Origin: JAOPZW01 sp963803375
Lineage (GTDB): Bacteria > Actinomycetota > Thermoleophilia > Solirubrobacterales > Solirubrobacteraceae
Direction: 5' to 3'
Assembly: GCA_963803375.1 (NCBI GenBank)
Contig: CAWDMB010000005.1
Span: 151,613-215,612 of the forward strand
DNA length: 64,000 nucleotides
The notes below the pieces were generated by a model. The model was not told the DNA's origin. It saw only the letters and a program-made list of their open reading frames with translations, and ran no database searches. This document shows, one piece after another, positions 32,453 to 41,215 of the stretch (position 1 is its first letter; each line of letters opens with the position of its first letter). A program made the translations under genes and the position numbers.

Positions 32453-33451
32453 CTAGCCCCGCTCGCTGTCGAGAATCGTCATCTGGCGGGCGTCGTAGCG
32501 GTCGCCCGCGGCGGCGCCGGGCGGCAGGGCGCGCTCGATCGCCGCGAGGTCGTCGGCGGTCAGCTCGAGGTCGAGCGCGCCCAGCGCCTCGGCGAGCCGG
32601 TCACGGCGGCGCGCGCCGACCAGCGGCACGATGTCCTCGCCGCGCGACAGCACCCAGCCGATCGCGACGTGGGCGACCGTCGCGCCCTTCTGTTCGGCGA
32701 TCGCGCGCAGCGCCTCGACGAGCGCGAGGTTGCGATCGAGGTTCTCGGCGGCGAAGCGGGGCGCGTGGCTGCGGAAGTCGTGCGGCGCCAGGGCGCGGTC
32801 CGCGGACCAGTGGCCGCTGAGCAGGCCGCGCGACAGCACGCCGTAGGCGGTGACGCCGATGCCCAACTCCCGACAGGCGGGCAGGATCTCGGCCTCGATG
32901 CCGCGCGAGATCAGCGAGTACTCGATCTGCAGATCGCTGACGGGGTGCACCGCGTGGGCGCGACGCAGCGTGCCGGCGCCGACCTCCGACAGCCCCACGT
33001 GCCGGACATGGCCCGCCGCGACCATCTCGCCGATCGCCCCGACGGTCTCCTCGATCGGGACGGTCGGGTCGACGCGCGCGGGGCGGTACACGTCGACGTA
33101 GTCCGTCCCCAGCCGGCGCAGCGTGGCGGCGAGGAAGTTCTTGACGGCGGCGGGCCTCGCGTCGACGCCGACGAAGCCACCGCCGGGATCGCGCAGGACG
33201 CCGAACTTGACGCTGATCACGACCTCCTCCCGCGCGCGTCCGCGCAAGGCCTCGCGCAGGAGCAACTCGTTGTGGCCGCTGCCGTAGAAATCGCCGCTGT
33301 CGAGCAGCGTGACCCCTGCGTCGAGCGCGGCGTGGAGCGTGGCGATGCTCTCGGCGTCGTCGGCTGGACCGTAGAGGTCGGACATGCCCATGCAGCCGAG
33401 TCCGAGCGCGGACACGACCGGGCCGTTCGTTCCGAGCGAGCGCGTGATCAC
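32453..33451 (-). CDS. Aldo/keto reductase
   Basis: A 332-residue NADPH-dependent (alpha/beta)8-barrel reductase. GLGCMGMSDLYG, DSGDFYGSGHNE (catalytic Asp/Tyr) and VISVKFGV (catalytic Lys) are present. The position of the fourth catalytic residue, usually His in HRVDP, reads ARVDP here (YRPARVDP), as in a subgroup of bacterial members, so the activity may differ from classical reductases. GTG 33451 has AAGGAA upstream; longer readings have no similarity. Precedes a TetR gene. Confidence 0.88.
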   Translation of the reverse strand: MITRSLGTNGPVVSALGLGCMGMSDLYGPADDAESIATLHAALDAGVTLLDSGDFYGSGHNELLLREALRGRAREEVVISVKFGVLRDPGGGFVGVDARPAAVKNFLAATLRRLGTDYVDVYRPARVDPTVPIEETVGAIGEMVAAGHVRHVGLSEVGAGTLRRAHAVHPVSDLQIEYSLISRGIEAEILPACRELGIGVTAYGVLSRGLLSGHWSADRALAPHDFRSHAPRFAAENLDRNLALVEALRAIAEQKGATVAHVAIGWVLSRGEDIVPLVGARRRDRLAEALGALDLELTADDLAAIERALPPGAAAGDRYDARQMTILDSERG

Positions 33452-33491
33452 GGCGAGTTCCTTCGGTCGAGAGCGGAGCCGGCGATAATGC

Positions 33492-33516
33492 CAGTTGGTC
33501 TGACAGACTTCAACTG
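33492..33516. promoter_or_regulatory. Nested inverted repeat upstream of the aldo/keto reductase gene
   Basis: GTCTG/CAGAC arms with a 1-bp spacer (33498-33508) lie inside flanking CAGTTG (33492-33497) and CAACTG (33511-33516) arms. The site is ~40 bp upstream of the GTG of the reductase-TetR operon, a typical position for a TetR operator. The repeat is directly visible; binding is inferred. Confidence 0.5.
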
Positions 33517-33568
33517 TTGTCAGCACGACGGCGCGAAGCCCGCCACGTGCACCCCGACCCGCATCGCG

Positions 33569-34219
33569 CTAGCGCACGACCTTGATGTTGAAGTCGCCGC
33601 TGCCGACGGCGCCCCAGAGGCGCAACCACAAGAGGAGGTGCCCCTCGGTGCCGCGCGCGTTGCTGATGTCGCCGAGGTCGACGATGGAGTCCTCGGGCCA
33701 GCCGAACGTGCCCAGCAGGTCGCGCACCTGGGCCTTGGCGGCCTCGTCGTCGCCGCAGACGAAGATGTCGTGGTCGCCGGGGACGCGCGCGGGGTCGACC
33801 ATGACGTCGCAGTTGACCGTGTTGAGCGCCTTGACGACCTTGGTGGTCGGGAACCGACGCTGGATCTGCTCGCCGAGGCTGTCGGTGCCCGTGACGAACA
33901 GCGACGGCGGCATGCCGTGCGAGAAGTCCAGCGGGTTGGCGACGTCGATCAGCGTCTTGCCCGCGAGGTTCTGCTCGCCGGCGGCGCCGAGCGCCTCGAG
34001 CGATCCGGCGCCCGCGGTGCAGTTGAGCACCAGCTCGGCGCCCGCCGCGGCATCGGCGAACGTACCGTGCGAGGCGCCCCCGCCCGCCGCGGCGGCCCAG
34101 GCGGTGGCGGCTTCGTTGTCGGTTGTGCGCGACCCCATCGTGACCTCGTGGCCGAGGTCGACGAGCTTCGAGGCGATGGTCCTGCCGACCATGCCGGTCC
34201 CGAGCACTGCGATCTTCAT
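33569..34219 (-). CDS. NADPH-dependent F420 reductase-like protein (NpdG family)
   Basis: A 216-residue Rossmann protein: [19 protein letters not shown] is the NADP-binding Gly-rich loop, GHEVTMGSR carries the Ser-Arg pair preferring NADP phosphate, and [14 protein letters not shown] is typical of F420H2:NADP oxidoreductases. It would pass hydride between F420 and NADP. Its ATG overlaps by 4 bp the stop of the upstream mosaic gene, whose C-terminal part looks like an F420-dependent LLM-class enzyme. Confidence 0.82.
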   Translation of the reverse strand: MKIAVLGTGMVGRTIASKLVDLGHEVTMGSRTTDNEAATAWAAAAGGGASHGTFADAAAGAELVLNCTAGAGSLEALGAAGEQNLAGKTLIDVANPLDFSHGMPPSLFVTGTDSLGEQIQRRFPTTKVVKALNTVNCDVMVDPARVPGDHDIFVCGDDEAAKAQVRDLLGTFGWPEDSIVDLGDISNARGTEGHLLLWLRLWGAVGSGDFNIKVVR

Positions 34220-34659
34220 GCGATGGCTCCTCGTGTCTGATTGGCCAGGCGCCCGAGCGCCCCTGTCGTGGCGGTGAGCGAGCCGGCGGCATCGTCGCCG
34301 GTCGCAAACGGCCAGCACACGACCTCGTCGGCGCCGGCCTCCTGCAGCGCGCGGACGCGCGCAGCGAGCGCGCGCTCGTCCCCCCACAGGGCGACGGCGT
34401 CGATCGCCTCGTCGCTCCAGCCGTCGTCGCCGGCCGCGCGAGCCACGCCCGCGCCCTCGACGGCGGCGGTATAAAGCCGCTCGGCGCGCTCGATCTCGAT
34501 GAGCAGGCGCGACAGGTCGCGCCGCTCGCCGACGTAGAGGCTGAGCTTCACGAACGCGGCTCCGACGCGCCCGCGATCGTCGTCGACGAGCTCGGGCGTC
34601 ATCGTGCCGGCACGACGCGATGCGCGCGGTCCCGTCCGGCCAAGCTGCTTGTGGCGCAT
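34216..34659 (-). pseudogene. Mosaic gene: aldo/keto reductase start joined to the C-terminus of an LLM-class oxidoreductase
   Basis: An intact 147-codon frame, but its parts do not belong together. The first ~11 residues ([11 protein letters not shown]) are the typical start of an aldo/keto reductase. After a short junction, [20 protein letters not shown] to the end looks like the last third of a luciferase-like, F420-dependent oxidoreductase ([24 protein letters not shown]). The flavin/F420-binding N-terminal two-thirds is absent, so it should be inactive as an oxidoreductase. Probably a deletion scar. The assignment of the two halves is from memory of the families. Confidence 0.5.
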
Positions 34660-34698
34660 CGTCGCGACCGTCCCTCCCACGTCTCGGCTCGCGCGTAT

Positions 34699-34718
34699 AC
34701 TACAGACCTGTCTGTAGT
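34699..34718. promoter_or_regulatory. TetR-type operator in a divergent promoter region
   Basis: A perfect inverted repeat: arms ACTACAGAC and GTCTGTAGT with a 2-bp spacer. It is 11 bp upstream of the TetR start at 34730 and 39 bp from the divergent mosaic gene start. Overlap with TATACT (34696-34701) suggests that it covers a -10 element. The neighbouring TetR protein is the obvious binder. Confidence 0.65.
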
Positions 34719-34729
34719 GCGTTTGCCCC

Positions 34730-35344
34730 GTGGCGCAACCCGACCTCAGCACCACGCCCGCCCGCGACCGGATCCTCGCGATCGCCGACGAGCTCTTCTA
34801 CCGCGACGGCTTCCGGGCCGTCGGCGTCGACACGATCGTCGAGCGCGCGGGCGTGGCCAAGACGACGCTGTATCACCACTTCCCTTCCAAGGACGACCTG
34901 ATCGTCGCCTACCTCGAGCAGGCCAACAAGCGCTTCTGGGACTGGTTCGAAGGCGCGGTCGCTCCCGAGCACGCGCCGCGCGCGAAGCTCGTGGCGCTGT
35001 TCGAGAGCGTCGCCGAGGTCGCGGCGAGCCCCGCGTGCCTCGGCTGCGCCTTCCAGGGCACGGCGGCCGAGTTCCCCGCCCAGGACCACCCCGGCCACCG
35101 CACCGCGCGTGCCAACAAGGAGGCCGTGCTCGAGCGTCTGCGCGAGCTCGCCGCGCAGGCCGGCGCGCGCGAACCCTCCCGGCTGGCCGGCGAGCTGCTG
35201 CTGCTCATGGACGGCGCGTTCGCCGCCGCCCGCATGTTCGGCCGCCCCAGCCCCGCCGCCGCAGCCCCGGCGGCCGCCACCACGCTGCTGGACGCGCACC
35301 TCCCGGCGCGGCGTTCTCGCGGCACCTCCCGCCGACCGGCATAG
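34730..35344 (+). CDS. TetR-family transcriptional regulator
   Basis: A 204-residue TetR protein: VDTIVERAGVAKTTLYHHFPSK is the helix-turn-helix. The ligand-binding domain contains a paired-Cys segment (SPACLGCAFQGTAAEF) seen in a common actinobacterial/proteobacterial TetR subgroup. GTG 34730 follows the perfect palindrome at 34699-34718. It is divergent from the mosaic LLM/NpdG pair, which it probably represses. Its Ala/Arg-rich C-terminal tail may be partly disordered. Confidence 0.9.
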   Translation: MAQPDLSTTPARDRILAIADELFYRDGFRAVGVDTIVERAGVAKTTLYHHFPSKDDLIVAYLEQANKRFWDWFEGAVAPEHAPRAKLVALFESVAEVAASPACLGCAFQGTAAEFPAQDHPGHRTARANKEAVLERLRELAAQAGAREPSRLAGELLLLMDGAFAAARMFGRPSPAAAAPAAATTLLDAHLPARRSRGTSRRPA

Positions 35345-35446
35345 GACGACGAGCGCGTGGACTACCTCTCGCTTCGCTGTCGCCTTTGCACAAACCCTGC
35401 GACAGCACGTCGGGAATAACCGGGCGCAATCGGCGGACTGCGTTGG

Positions 35447-35956
35447 CTAGCTGCTGCTTTCCGCCTTGATCTGCTTGTCGAGCGCAGCCTGGTCGATGCT
35501 CATCTCGTCCGAGATGTACTTGTTCTCGGCGTCGATCGCGGCGTTGATCTGGTCGTTCATGTTCGTCGCGTAGATGACGATCAAGCCGGCCTGGCCCTTG
35601 TCCAGCGTGCCGGCGACCTGCTTGAGATTTGAGTCGCTCATGCCGCCCTTGATGTGTCCTGCCGCGGCGCCGATCCCGGCACCGGCGGCCATCCCGCCCA
35701 CCAGCCCGATCGCCGGCAGGACTGCAGACGCGGCGCCGATCGCGAGACCCCACTTGAGGCCGTGACGGGTCGATTCCTCGTGCTTCTTGACGACATGAGC
35801 CTTGCCGTCCGGGTCACGCTGGATCACGGTGGCGTCGAAATCGTGGCCGATCCCGGCAGCCTCGTACATGTCCTTGACCGTCTGGTAGTCGGCCTCTGCC
35901 GCCTGCACGTCGTCGTATGAAGCCGCCAGGACGATCAGCGTGTCCTTCTCGCTCAT
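35447..35956 (-). CDS. DUF1269-like general stress membrane protein
   Basis: A 169-residue protein. An N-terminal alpha/beta part (LIVLAASYDDVQAAEADYQT) is followed by a Gly/Ala-rich hydrophobic hairpin (~80-110, GLVGGMAAGAGIGAAAGH) and a C-terminal helical part. This layout is that of DUF1269 proteins, usually associated with stress conditions. AGGAG lies 7 bp before ATG 35956. Single gene between the TetR gene and the glycosidase operon. Confidence 0.75.
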   Translation of the reverse strand: MSEKDTLIVLAASYDDVQAAEADYQTVKDMYEAAGIGHDFDATVIQRDPDGKAHVVKKHEESTRHGLKWGLAIGAASAVLPAIGLVGGMAAGAGIGAAAGHIKGGMSDSNLKQVAGTLDKGQAGLIVIYATNMNDQINAAIDAENKYISDEMSIDQAALDKQIKAESSS

Positions 35957-36133
35957 GAGGGACTCCTCTCTTGTTGATCCCACCCTCGGACCACCTTACG
36001 CCAGGTCATCATGGGGTGCCGACATGGCGCAGGTTGGGTCCCGGGGCTGGTCTTGATGTTCACGCCGCGAAGGTCGTCGTGGCGGTCGTCGAGGCCACCC
36101 GGGAGGCCACACGAGGCGCTCGCGGTGACTCGC

Positions 36134-37606
36134 TCAAGCCGCGAGCGCAAGGAAGTAGGGCTCCCACGGCCCCATCCCGACGTACAACCCCGAGTCTTGG
36201 AGCTCGCCGCCGTCGCGCTCGAAGGCGTCGCCGTTGAGCGCGTCGTGAAGCTGCCACGTGCGTCCCGCGAGATCGCTCCAGGGAAGCCGTACCCGCGCCT
36301 GTGCGTCGTGTGCGGCGAGGTTGACGACGACGATGTGCCGTTGCCCGTTCGTGCGCCAGCACCAGGCCAGCAGCTGCTCGGCGCTGCGGTTGTCCGGCCA
36401 GCCGGCGCACTCGCACAGCTGCCATTCTCCGTGGCGCAGATCGGAGTCGGCAACCGCACCGAGGAGCGCGTCGTAGAAGGCGCGGAGCTCTTGATCTTCG
36501 GGCTCCTGCGGGCCGCGGGCGAGGAACACGGGGATGTGGGTGCGGAGGCCCTCGAGCTGGCCCGCGTGGTACAGACGCGCGCCCTCGAGCGTCGACATCA
36601 CGACCGCCGCCGCGCGTTGCCTCTCCGGCGTGAACGTGTCCGCGGCGCGCGGCTCGTCGTGGTTCTCGATGAAGCGGATGAGCCGTTCCTGGTAATCGTC
36701 CGCGGCCTGCAGGTGCCCCCGCACCGACTGCGCCGACTCGCTGACGAGGCGGTCGTAGAGGCGCTTGTCGTAGCAGTAATCGAAGCCCTGTTGCTGCAGC
36801 GTCCATTCCATGTCCCAGTAGGCCTCGGCGATGAACGCGAGGTCGGGGTGCGTCTTGCGGACCGCGGCGATGATCGTCGGCCAGTAGTCGTCGGTCGGTG
36901 GGGTGCCCGCGCGTTCGCCCCACGTGCGCGCGAAGACGTCGTTGGTCATCAGCATCGCCATGTCGCAGCGGAGGCCGTCGCACTGCTCACCGATCGCGAC
37001 CAGCGTGTCGATCACGGCCAGGCGCAGACCGGGCGAGAACGCGTTGAGCTGGACGACGTCGGGCCACGGGGCGAAGTAGGGGTCCTTGCCATTCGCGAGT
37101 ATCCCGGCGGCCGTCTCCAGGAACGACGCTGGATCGGACTCGAGCTCGGCCGCGGTCCCGCGGACGAAGTAGTCGGCATGGTCGAGCGTCCACTGGTGGT
37201 CGGGCGCGACGTGATTCGGCACGTAATCGAGGATCAGGCCGACCCCGCGCGTGGAAAGGGCCGCCCGCGCCGTCGCGAGCGCCTCCGATGCGCCGAAGCG
37301 CGGCTCGAGCTCGTAGCCGCGCACGCAGTAGGGCGAGCCGATCACGTCATCGGCGCGCAGGTCGGGCAGCGTCGCGCGGAAGCCTGCTTGCAGCTCCGGA
37401 TCGCGCTGCGCGATCGCGAGCCCGGCCGGGCTGCGCTGCCAGACGCCCATCAGCCAGACGGCGTCGACGCGCAGCGCGGCGAGCCGGTCCCATTCGTCGG
37501 CCGGCACCTCCCCGAGGTCGATCGGACGGCCGAGTCGCCGACTCAGATCGCCGAGCCATACGGCGGTGTTGATCTCGTAGATCGTCGGGCGCGATGCAAG
37601 CCGCAT
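36134..37606 (-). CDS. GH13 (alpha-amylase family) glycosidase
   Basis: A 490-residue (beta/alpha)8 glycosidase or transglycosidase acting on alpha-glucans or alpha-glucosides. Catalytic motifs: LDYVPNHVAPDH (region I), GLRCDMAML (nucleophile Asp), FIAEAYWD (acid/base Glu) and ENHDEPR (transition-state Asp). It has no signal peptide, so it is probably cytoplasmic. It starts 3 bp after the GH63-like gene stop, forming a two-gene operon with it. Together they likely handle an intracellular alpha-glucoside or compatible solute. Confidence 0.87.
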   Translation of the reverse strand: MRLASRPTIYEINTAVWLGDLSRRLGRPIDLGEVPADEWDRLAALRVDAVWLMGVWQRSPAGLAIAQRDPELQAGFRATLPDLRADDVIGSPYCVRGYELEPRFGASEALATARAALSTRGVGLILDYVPNHVAPDHQWTLDHADYFVRGTAAELESDPASFLETAAGILANGKDPYFAPWPDVVQLNAFSPGLRLAVIDTLVAIGEQCDGLRCDMAMLMTNDVFARTWGERAGTPPTDDYWPTIIAAVRKTHPDLAFIAEAYWDMEWTLQQQGFDYCYDKRLYDRLVSESAQSVRGHLQAADDYQERLIRFIENHDEPRAADTFTPERQRAAAVVMSTLEGARLYHAGQLEGLRTHIPVFLARGPQEPEDQELRAFYDALLGAVADSDLRHGEWQLCECAGWPDNRSAEQLLAWCWRTNGQRHIVVVNLAAHDAQARVRLPWSDLAGRTWQLHDALNGDAFERDGGELQDSGLYVGMGPWEPYFLALAA

Positions 37607-37609
37607 CGG

Positions 37610-40306
37610 TCAGGACGCCTTGGTCGAGGGGGCCGCGGCTTCGGCGCTCGCGCGGCCCGCCTGAGCGAACAGCAGCGCGACCAGGCCCGTCCAGCCGGTC
37701 TGGTGGCTGGCGCCGAGGCCGGCCCCGTTGTCGCCGTGGAAGTACTCGTGGAACAGCATCAGCTCGCTCCAGTTCGGATCGGACTGAAAGGGCTCGATCC
37801 CGCCGAACACGGGCCGGCGGCCGTCCTCGCCGCGCAGGAAGATCGAGGCCAGGCGGCGGCCGATCTCCTCGGAGACCTCCAGCAGGTTCATCTCGTTGCC
37901 CGATCCGGTCGGGCATTCGACCTTCAGGTTGTCGCCGTAATACCTGTGCAGCTGCCGCAGGCCACGCAGGATCACGATGTTCATCGGAAACCAGACGGGG
38001 CCGCGCCAGTTCGAGTTCCCTCCGAACATCCCCGTGTGCGACTCGGCGGGCTCGTAGTCCACGCGGAACTCCTGCCCGGCGATGTCGAAGACGTACGGGT
38101 GCTCGGCGTGGTAGCGGGAGATCGCGCGGATCCCGTGCGGGCCCAGGAACTCCGACTCGTCGAGCATGATCGCGAGCACCCGTCGCAACCGCCGCTCGCC
38201 GACGAGCGCCGCCATGCGGTTGCCGCCGACGCCCGGGCCGGGCCGTTGCGCGAGCGCCGGGATCGAGTCCTTGTACTCCTCGACGAAGGCCTCGAAGCGG
38301 GTCAGGAGATCAGGAACGCGCTCCAGCATCGCGGGTTCGATCACCGTCGCGGCGCACAACGGCAGCAGGCCGACCAGTGACCGCACGCGCAGCTGCTGGG
38401 TGCTGCCGTCCGGCATCCGCATCACGTCGTAGTAGAAGCCGTCCCCCTCGTCCCACAGCGCATCGCCGTCGGGCGGGTTCATCGCGGCGGCGATCCACAC
38501 GAAGTGCAGCGCGAACCTGGCGGCCATGTCCTCGTACGCGAGGTCGCGGCGGGTCAGCTCGAGCGCGATCTGGAGCATCGCCTGGCAGTAGAGCGCCATC
38601 CACGCCGTGCCGTCGGCCTGCTCGAGCGTGCCGCCGCCGGGCAGCGGCGCCGAGCGGTCGAAGACGCCGATGTTGTCGAGCCCGAGGAAGCCGCCCTGAA
38701 ACAGGTTGCGGTCGTCGGGGTCCTTGCGGTTCACCCACCAGGTGAAGTTGGCCAGCAGCCGCTGGAAGACGCGCTCCAGGAATGCGACGTCGCCCTCACC
38801 GCGGATCTCGCGCTCGCGCTCGTACAGGTGCAGCGCGGACCATGCGTGCAGCGGCGGGTTGACGTCGCTGAAGTTCCACTCGTACGCGGGGATCTGGCCG
38901 TTGGGGTGCAGGTAGCGGTCCTTGAGCAGCAGCTCCATCTGGCCCTTGGCGAAATCGACGTCGACGAACGACAGCGGGATCGTGTGCAGGGCGAGGTCCC
39001 AGGCGGCGAACCACGGGTACTCCCACTTGTCGGGCATCGAGATGACATCGCCGGCGACGACGTGAAACCACGATGCATTGCGCACGCCGGCGTTCTGGGC
39101 GTGCACCGACCACGGGTTGACGCCGTGCTCGCCCAGCCACTCGTGGACGTCGTACTCGTAGTACTGCTTGCTCCAGAGCATCCCCGCCAGCGCCTGGCGC
39201 ATGACGTTGCCGGCGTCCTCGCCGAGCGAGGCGTCGATCAGCGTCGCGTAGAACTCGTCGGCCTCCTGGCGCCGCGCCTTGAAGACTCGGTCAAAGCCGG
39301 CGCCGAGCGGCGCGGCGGTCGATCTCGCGCCGGCTCGGGCCGATGCCGACGTCAGCCGCACGCGGACGCCGGCGCTCCCGCCCGGCTCCAGCTCGAGCCT
39401 GTGCAGCGCCGCCATCTTCGTTCCCTTGTGCGCCGGGCTGACGGCGTCGTGCGCGCCCGATACGACGTAGTCGTTGATGGCGTCCTTCACGTAGTCGGCC
39501 CCGTTCGCGACCCCGAACAGGCGCTCGTTGTTCGTCTCGTTCTCGCAGAACAACAGCTCGGCCGAGTCCTCGCAGCACAGCAGCCACTCGCCCAGCTCGG
39601 CGTGGGAGGCGCGCACGCGAGCGGCGCCGCCGGCCGTCTCGGCCTGCTCGAGCGACGGCGCCTCACGGCCGGGCGCCCATGCCCAGGTGTTTCGAAACCA
39701 GAGCGTCGGCAGCAGGTTCAGCGTCGCCGCGTCGGGACCGCGGTTGTGGACGGTCACCTCGACGAGGACGTCCTCGGGCGCGGCCTTGGCGTACTCGACG
39801 AACACGTCGAAGTAGCGGCTCTCGTCGAAGATGCCGGTGTCGATCAGCTCGTACTCGAACTCATCGCGGCCACGCCGGCCATTCGTCGCGACCAGGTCGT
39901 CGTAGGGGAACTCGCGCTGCGGGTACTTGTAGAGCAGCTTCATGTAGGAGTGGGTGGGAGTGCTGTCGAGGTAGAACCAGTACTCCTTGACGTCCTCGCC
40001 GTGATTGCCCTGGCCGTTCGTCAGCCCGAACATCCGCTCCTTGAGGATCGGGTCGACTCCGTTCCACAGCGCGAGCGAGAAGCACAGACGCTGGCGCTCG
40101 TCACTGAGCCCCGCGATCCCATCCTCCCCCCAGCGATAGGCGCGCGAGCGCGCCTGGTCATGCGGGAAGTAATCCCAAGCGTCGCCGCCGGCGCTGTAGT
40201 CCTCGCGCACCGTTCCCCACTGGCGCTCGCTGAGATACGGACCCCACCCGAGCCAATTCGCAGCTCCCGTCCGGTTCTCCTCCAGCCGCCGATGCTCCGC
40301 CGTCAT
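37610..40306 (-). CDS. GH63-like glucosidase (MGH1-type family)
   Basis: An 898-residue (alpha/alpha)6-barrel glycosidase of the large bacterial family annotated as glucosidase. Conserved landmarks are WGPYLSERQWGTVREDYS and WDYFPHDQARSRAYRWGEDG at the N-terminus, GNHGEDVKEYWFYLD, and WRGPVWFPMN near the C-terminus. Relatives include mannosylglycerate/glucosylglycerate hydrolases, so a compatible-solute glycoside is a reasonable guess. First gene of the operon with the GH13 gene; ATG 40306 has a purine-rich GAGGAGGCAGC site upstream. Confidence 0.85.
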   Translation of the reverse strand: MTAEHRRLEENRTGAANWLGWGPYLSERQWGTVREDYSAGGDAWDYFPHDQARSRAYRWGEDGIAGLSDERQRLCFSLALWNGVDPILKERMFGLTNGQGNHGEDVKEYWFYLDSTPTHSYMKLLYKYPQREFPYDDLVATNGRRGRDEFEYELIDTGIFDESRYFDVFVEYAKAAPEDVLVEVTVHNRGPDAATLNLLPTLWFRNTWAWAPGREAPSLEQAETAGGAARVRASHAELGEWLLCCEDSAELLFCENETNNERLFGVANGADYVKDAINDYVVSGAHDAVSPAHKGTKMAALHRLELEPGGSAGVRVRLTSASARAGARSTAAPLGAGFDRVFKARRQEADEFYATLIDASLGEDAGNVMRQALAGMLWSKQYYEYDVHEWLGEHGVNPWSVHAQNAGVRNASWFHVVAGDVISMPDKWEYPWFAAWDLALHTIPLSFVDVDFAKGQMELLLKDRYLHPNGQIPAYEWNFSDVNPPLHAWSALHLYEREREIRGEGDVAFLERVFQRLLANFTWWVNRKDPDDRNLFQGGFLGLDNIGVFDRSAPLPGGGTLEQADGTAWMALYCQAMLQIALELTRRDLAYEDMAARFALHFVWIAAAMNPPDGDALWDEGDGFYYDVMRMPDGSTQQLRVRSLVGLLPLCAATVIEPAMLERVPDLLTRFEAFVEEYKDSIPALAQRPGPGVGGNRMAALVGERRLRRVLAIMLDESEFLGPHGIRAISRYHAEHPYVFDIAGQEFRVDYEPAESHTGMFGGNSNWRGPVWFPMNIVILRGLRQLHRYYGDNLKVECPTGSGNEMNLLEVSEEIGRRLASIFLRGEDGRRPVFGGIEPFQSDPNWSELMLFHEYFHGDNGAGLGASHQTGWTGLVALLFAQAGRASAEAAAPSTKAS

Positions 40307-40550
40307 TGCTGCCTCCTCGTCTCATCACATCGTCGCGATCTCAACAGTCAGGGCCCGTAACGACGGTTGTCGCGCCGGGCATCACCCCGGCCGAGACCTC
40401 CGCGCCGGCGTGCAGCCCACGTGTTGTCCCAGACCGGCACAGCAGCTCATGCCGGGCTCCAGCGCCCCGAACTCGACGCAACCTCATCCGAGAAGTTCGC
40501 TTCGTGCCGGCAACTCGACCGCCAAGTGGTCGCCTCGTTCACGGATCGTG

Positions 40551-41183
40551 TCACACGAAACCGCGGGAGAGGCGGTTGCAGGGACTCGCCGCTGGACCCG
40601 TAGCCCGCCGCGTGGTGGTTGCCTCGAGCTCCGTCCGCAGCTGCTTGACGAGCGGCGAGTCGGTCAGGAGCTCCTCGAGGAGTCGCAGGCAGCGGCGGTG
40701 GTGAGCGAGCCGGAGGTCCCGCGAGACGGGAACACAAGCGGCCGGCTGGCGTGTCCGGGCGTTCTCGAGCCTCAGCTCACGAACCTTCGAGATCTTGTCG
40801 GCGGCGAAGACCATCAGCGCCTCGTGACCGGCCCGTGCGACCTGCTTGCGTAGCGCCGCCTTGCGTTCTCCGTAGCCGATGATGCGCTCGTCCTCGCTGA
40901 CGGCGAGCACGAGCGTCGCGACCGGCAACCCGAAGCGCGCCCGCAGGACGGCAGCATCGGCGCCGGTCTTCTCGATGACGTCGTGAAGAGCGCCCGCGGC
41001 GATAACGCGATCGGGCGCGCCGGCGCCGAACAGCAGGCACGCGACCTCGAGCGGGTGCACGATGAACGGGGCGCCGTCGACGCCGCGCCGTTGCCCGGCG
41101 TGTACCTGTTCGGCGTACGCGAGCGCCGCGCGCGTCTTCGGAAGCCAAGAAAGACCGTCCGGGATGCAGCGTTCACCAATCAC
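40551..41183 (-). CDS. HD-domain phosphohydrolase (RelA/SpoT hydrolase-like)
   Basis: A 210-residue HD protein: His28 (EQVHAGQ), His43 (VHPLEVA) and His67-Asp68 (HDVIEKTG) match the metal-binding residues of the SpoT/Mesh1 (p)ppGpp hydrolase module. The synthetase and regulatory domains of RelA/SpoT are absent. It may hydrolyse (p)ppGpp or another nucleotide. GTG 41183 is preceded by GGGAGG, embedded in a perfect palindrome (41196-41215), suggesting structured translation control. It lies 20 bp downstream of the aquaporin gene. Confidence 0.8.
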   Translation of the reverse strand: MIGERCIPDGLSWLPKTRAALAYAEQVHAGQRRGVDGAPFIVHPLEVACLLFGAGAPDRVIAAGALHDVIEKTGADAAVLRARFGLPVATLVLAVSEDERIIGYGERKAALRKQVARAGHEALMVFAADKISKVRELRLENARTRQPAACVPVSRDLRLAHHRRCLRLLEELLTDSPLVKQLRTELEATTTRRATGPAASPCNRLSRGFV

Positions 41184-41195
41184 GACGACAGACCA

Positions 41196-41215
41196 CCTCC
41201 CAGCTAGCTGGGAGG
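41196..41215. repeat. Perfect 20-bp palindrome between aquaporin and HD gene
   Basis: CCTCCCAGCT followed by its exact reverse complement AGCTGGGAGG. It spans the aquaporin stop codon (41204-41206), and its minus-strand 3' half contains the GGGAGG that would serve the HD gene. The RNA would fold to a stem of about 8 bp. It may be a processing or translation-control element; without a T tract it is a poor terminator. Confidence 0.6.
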
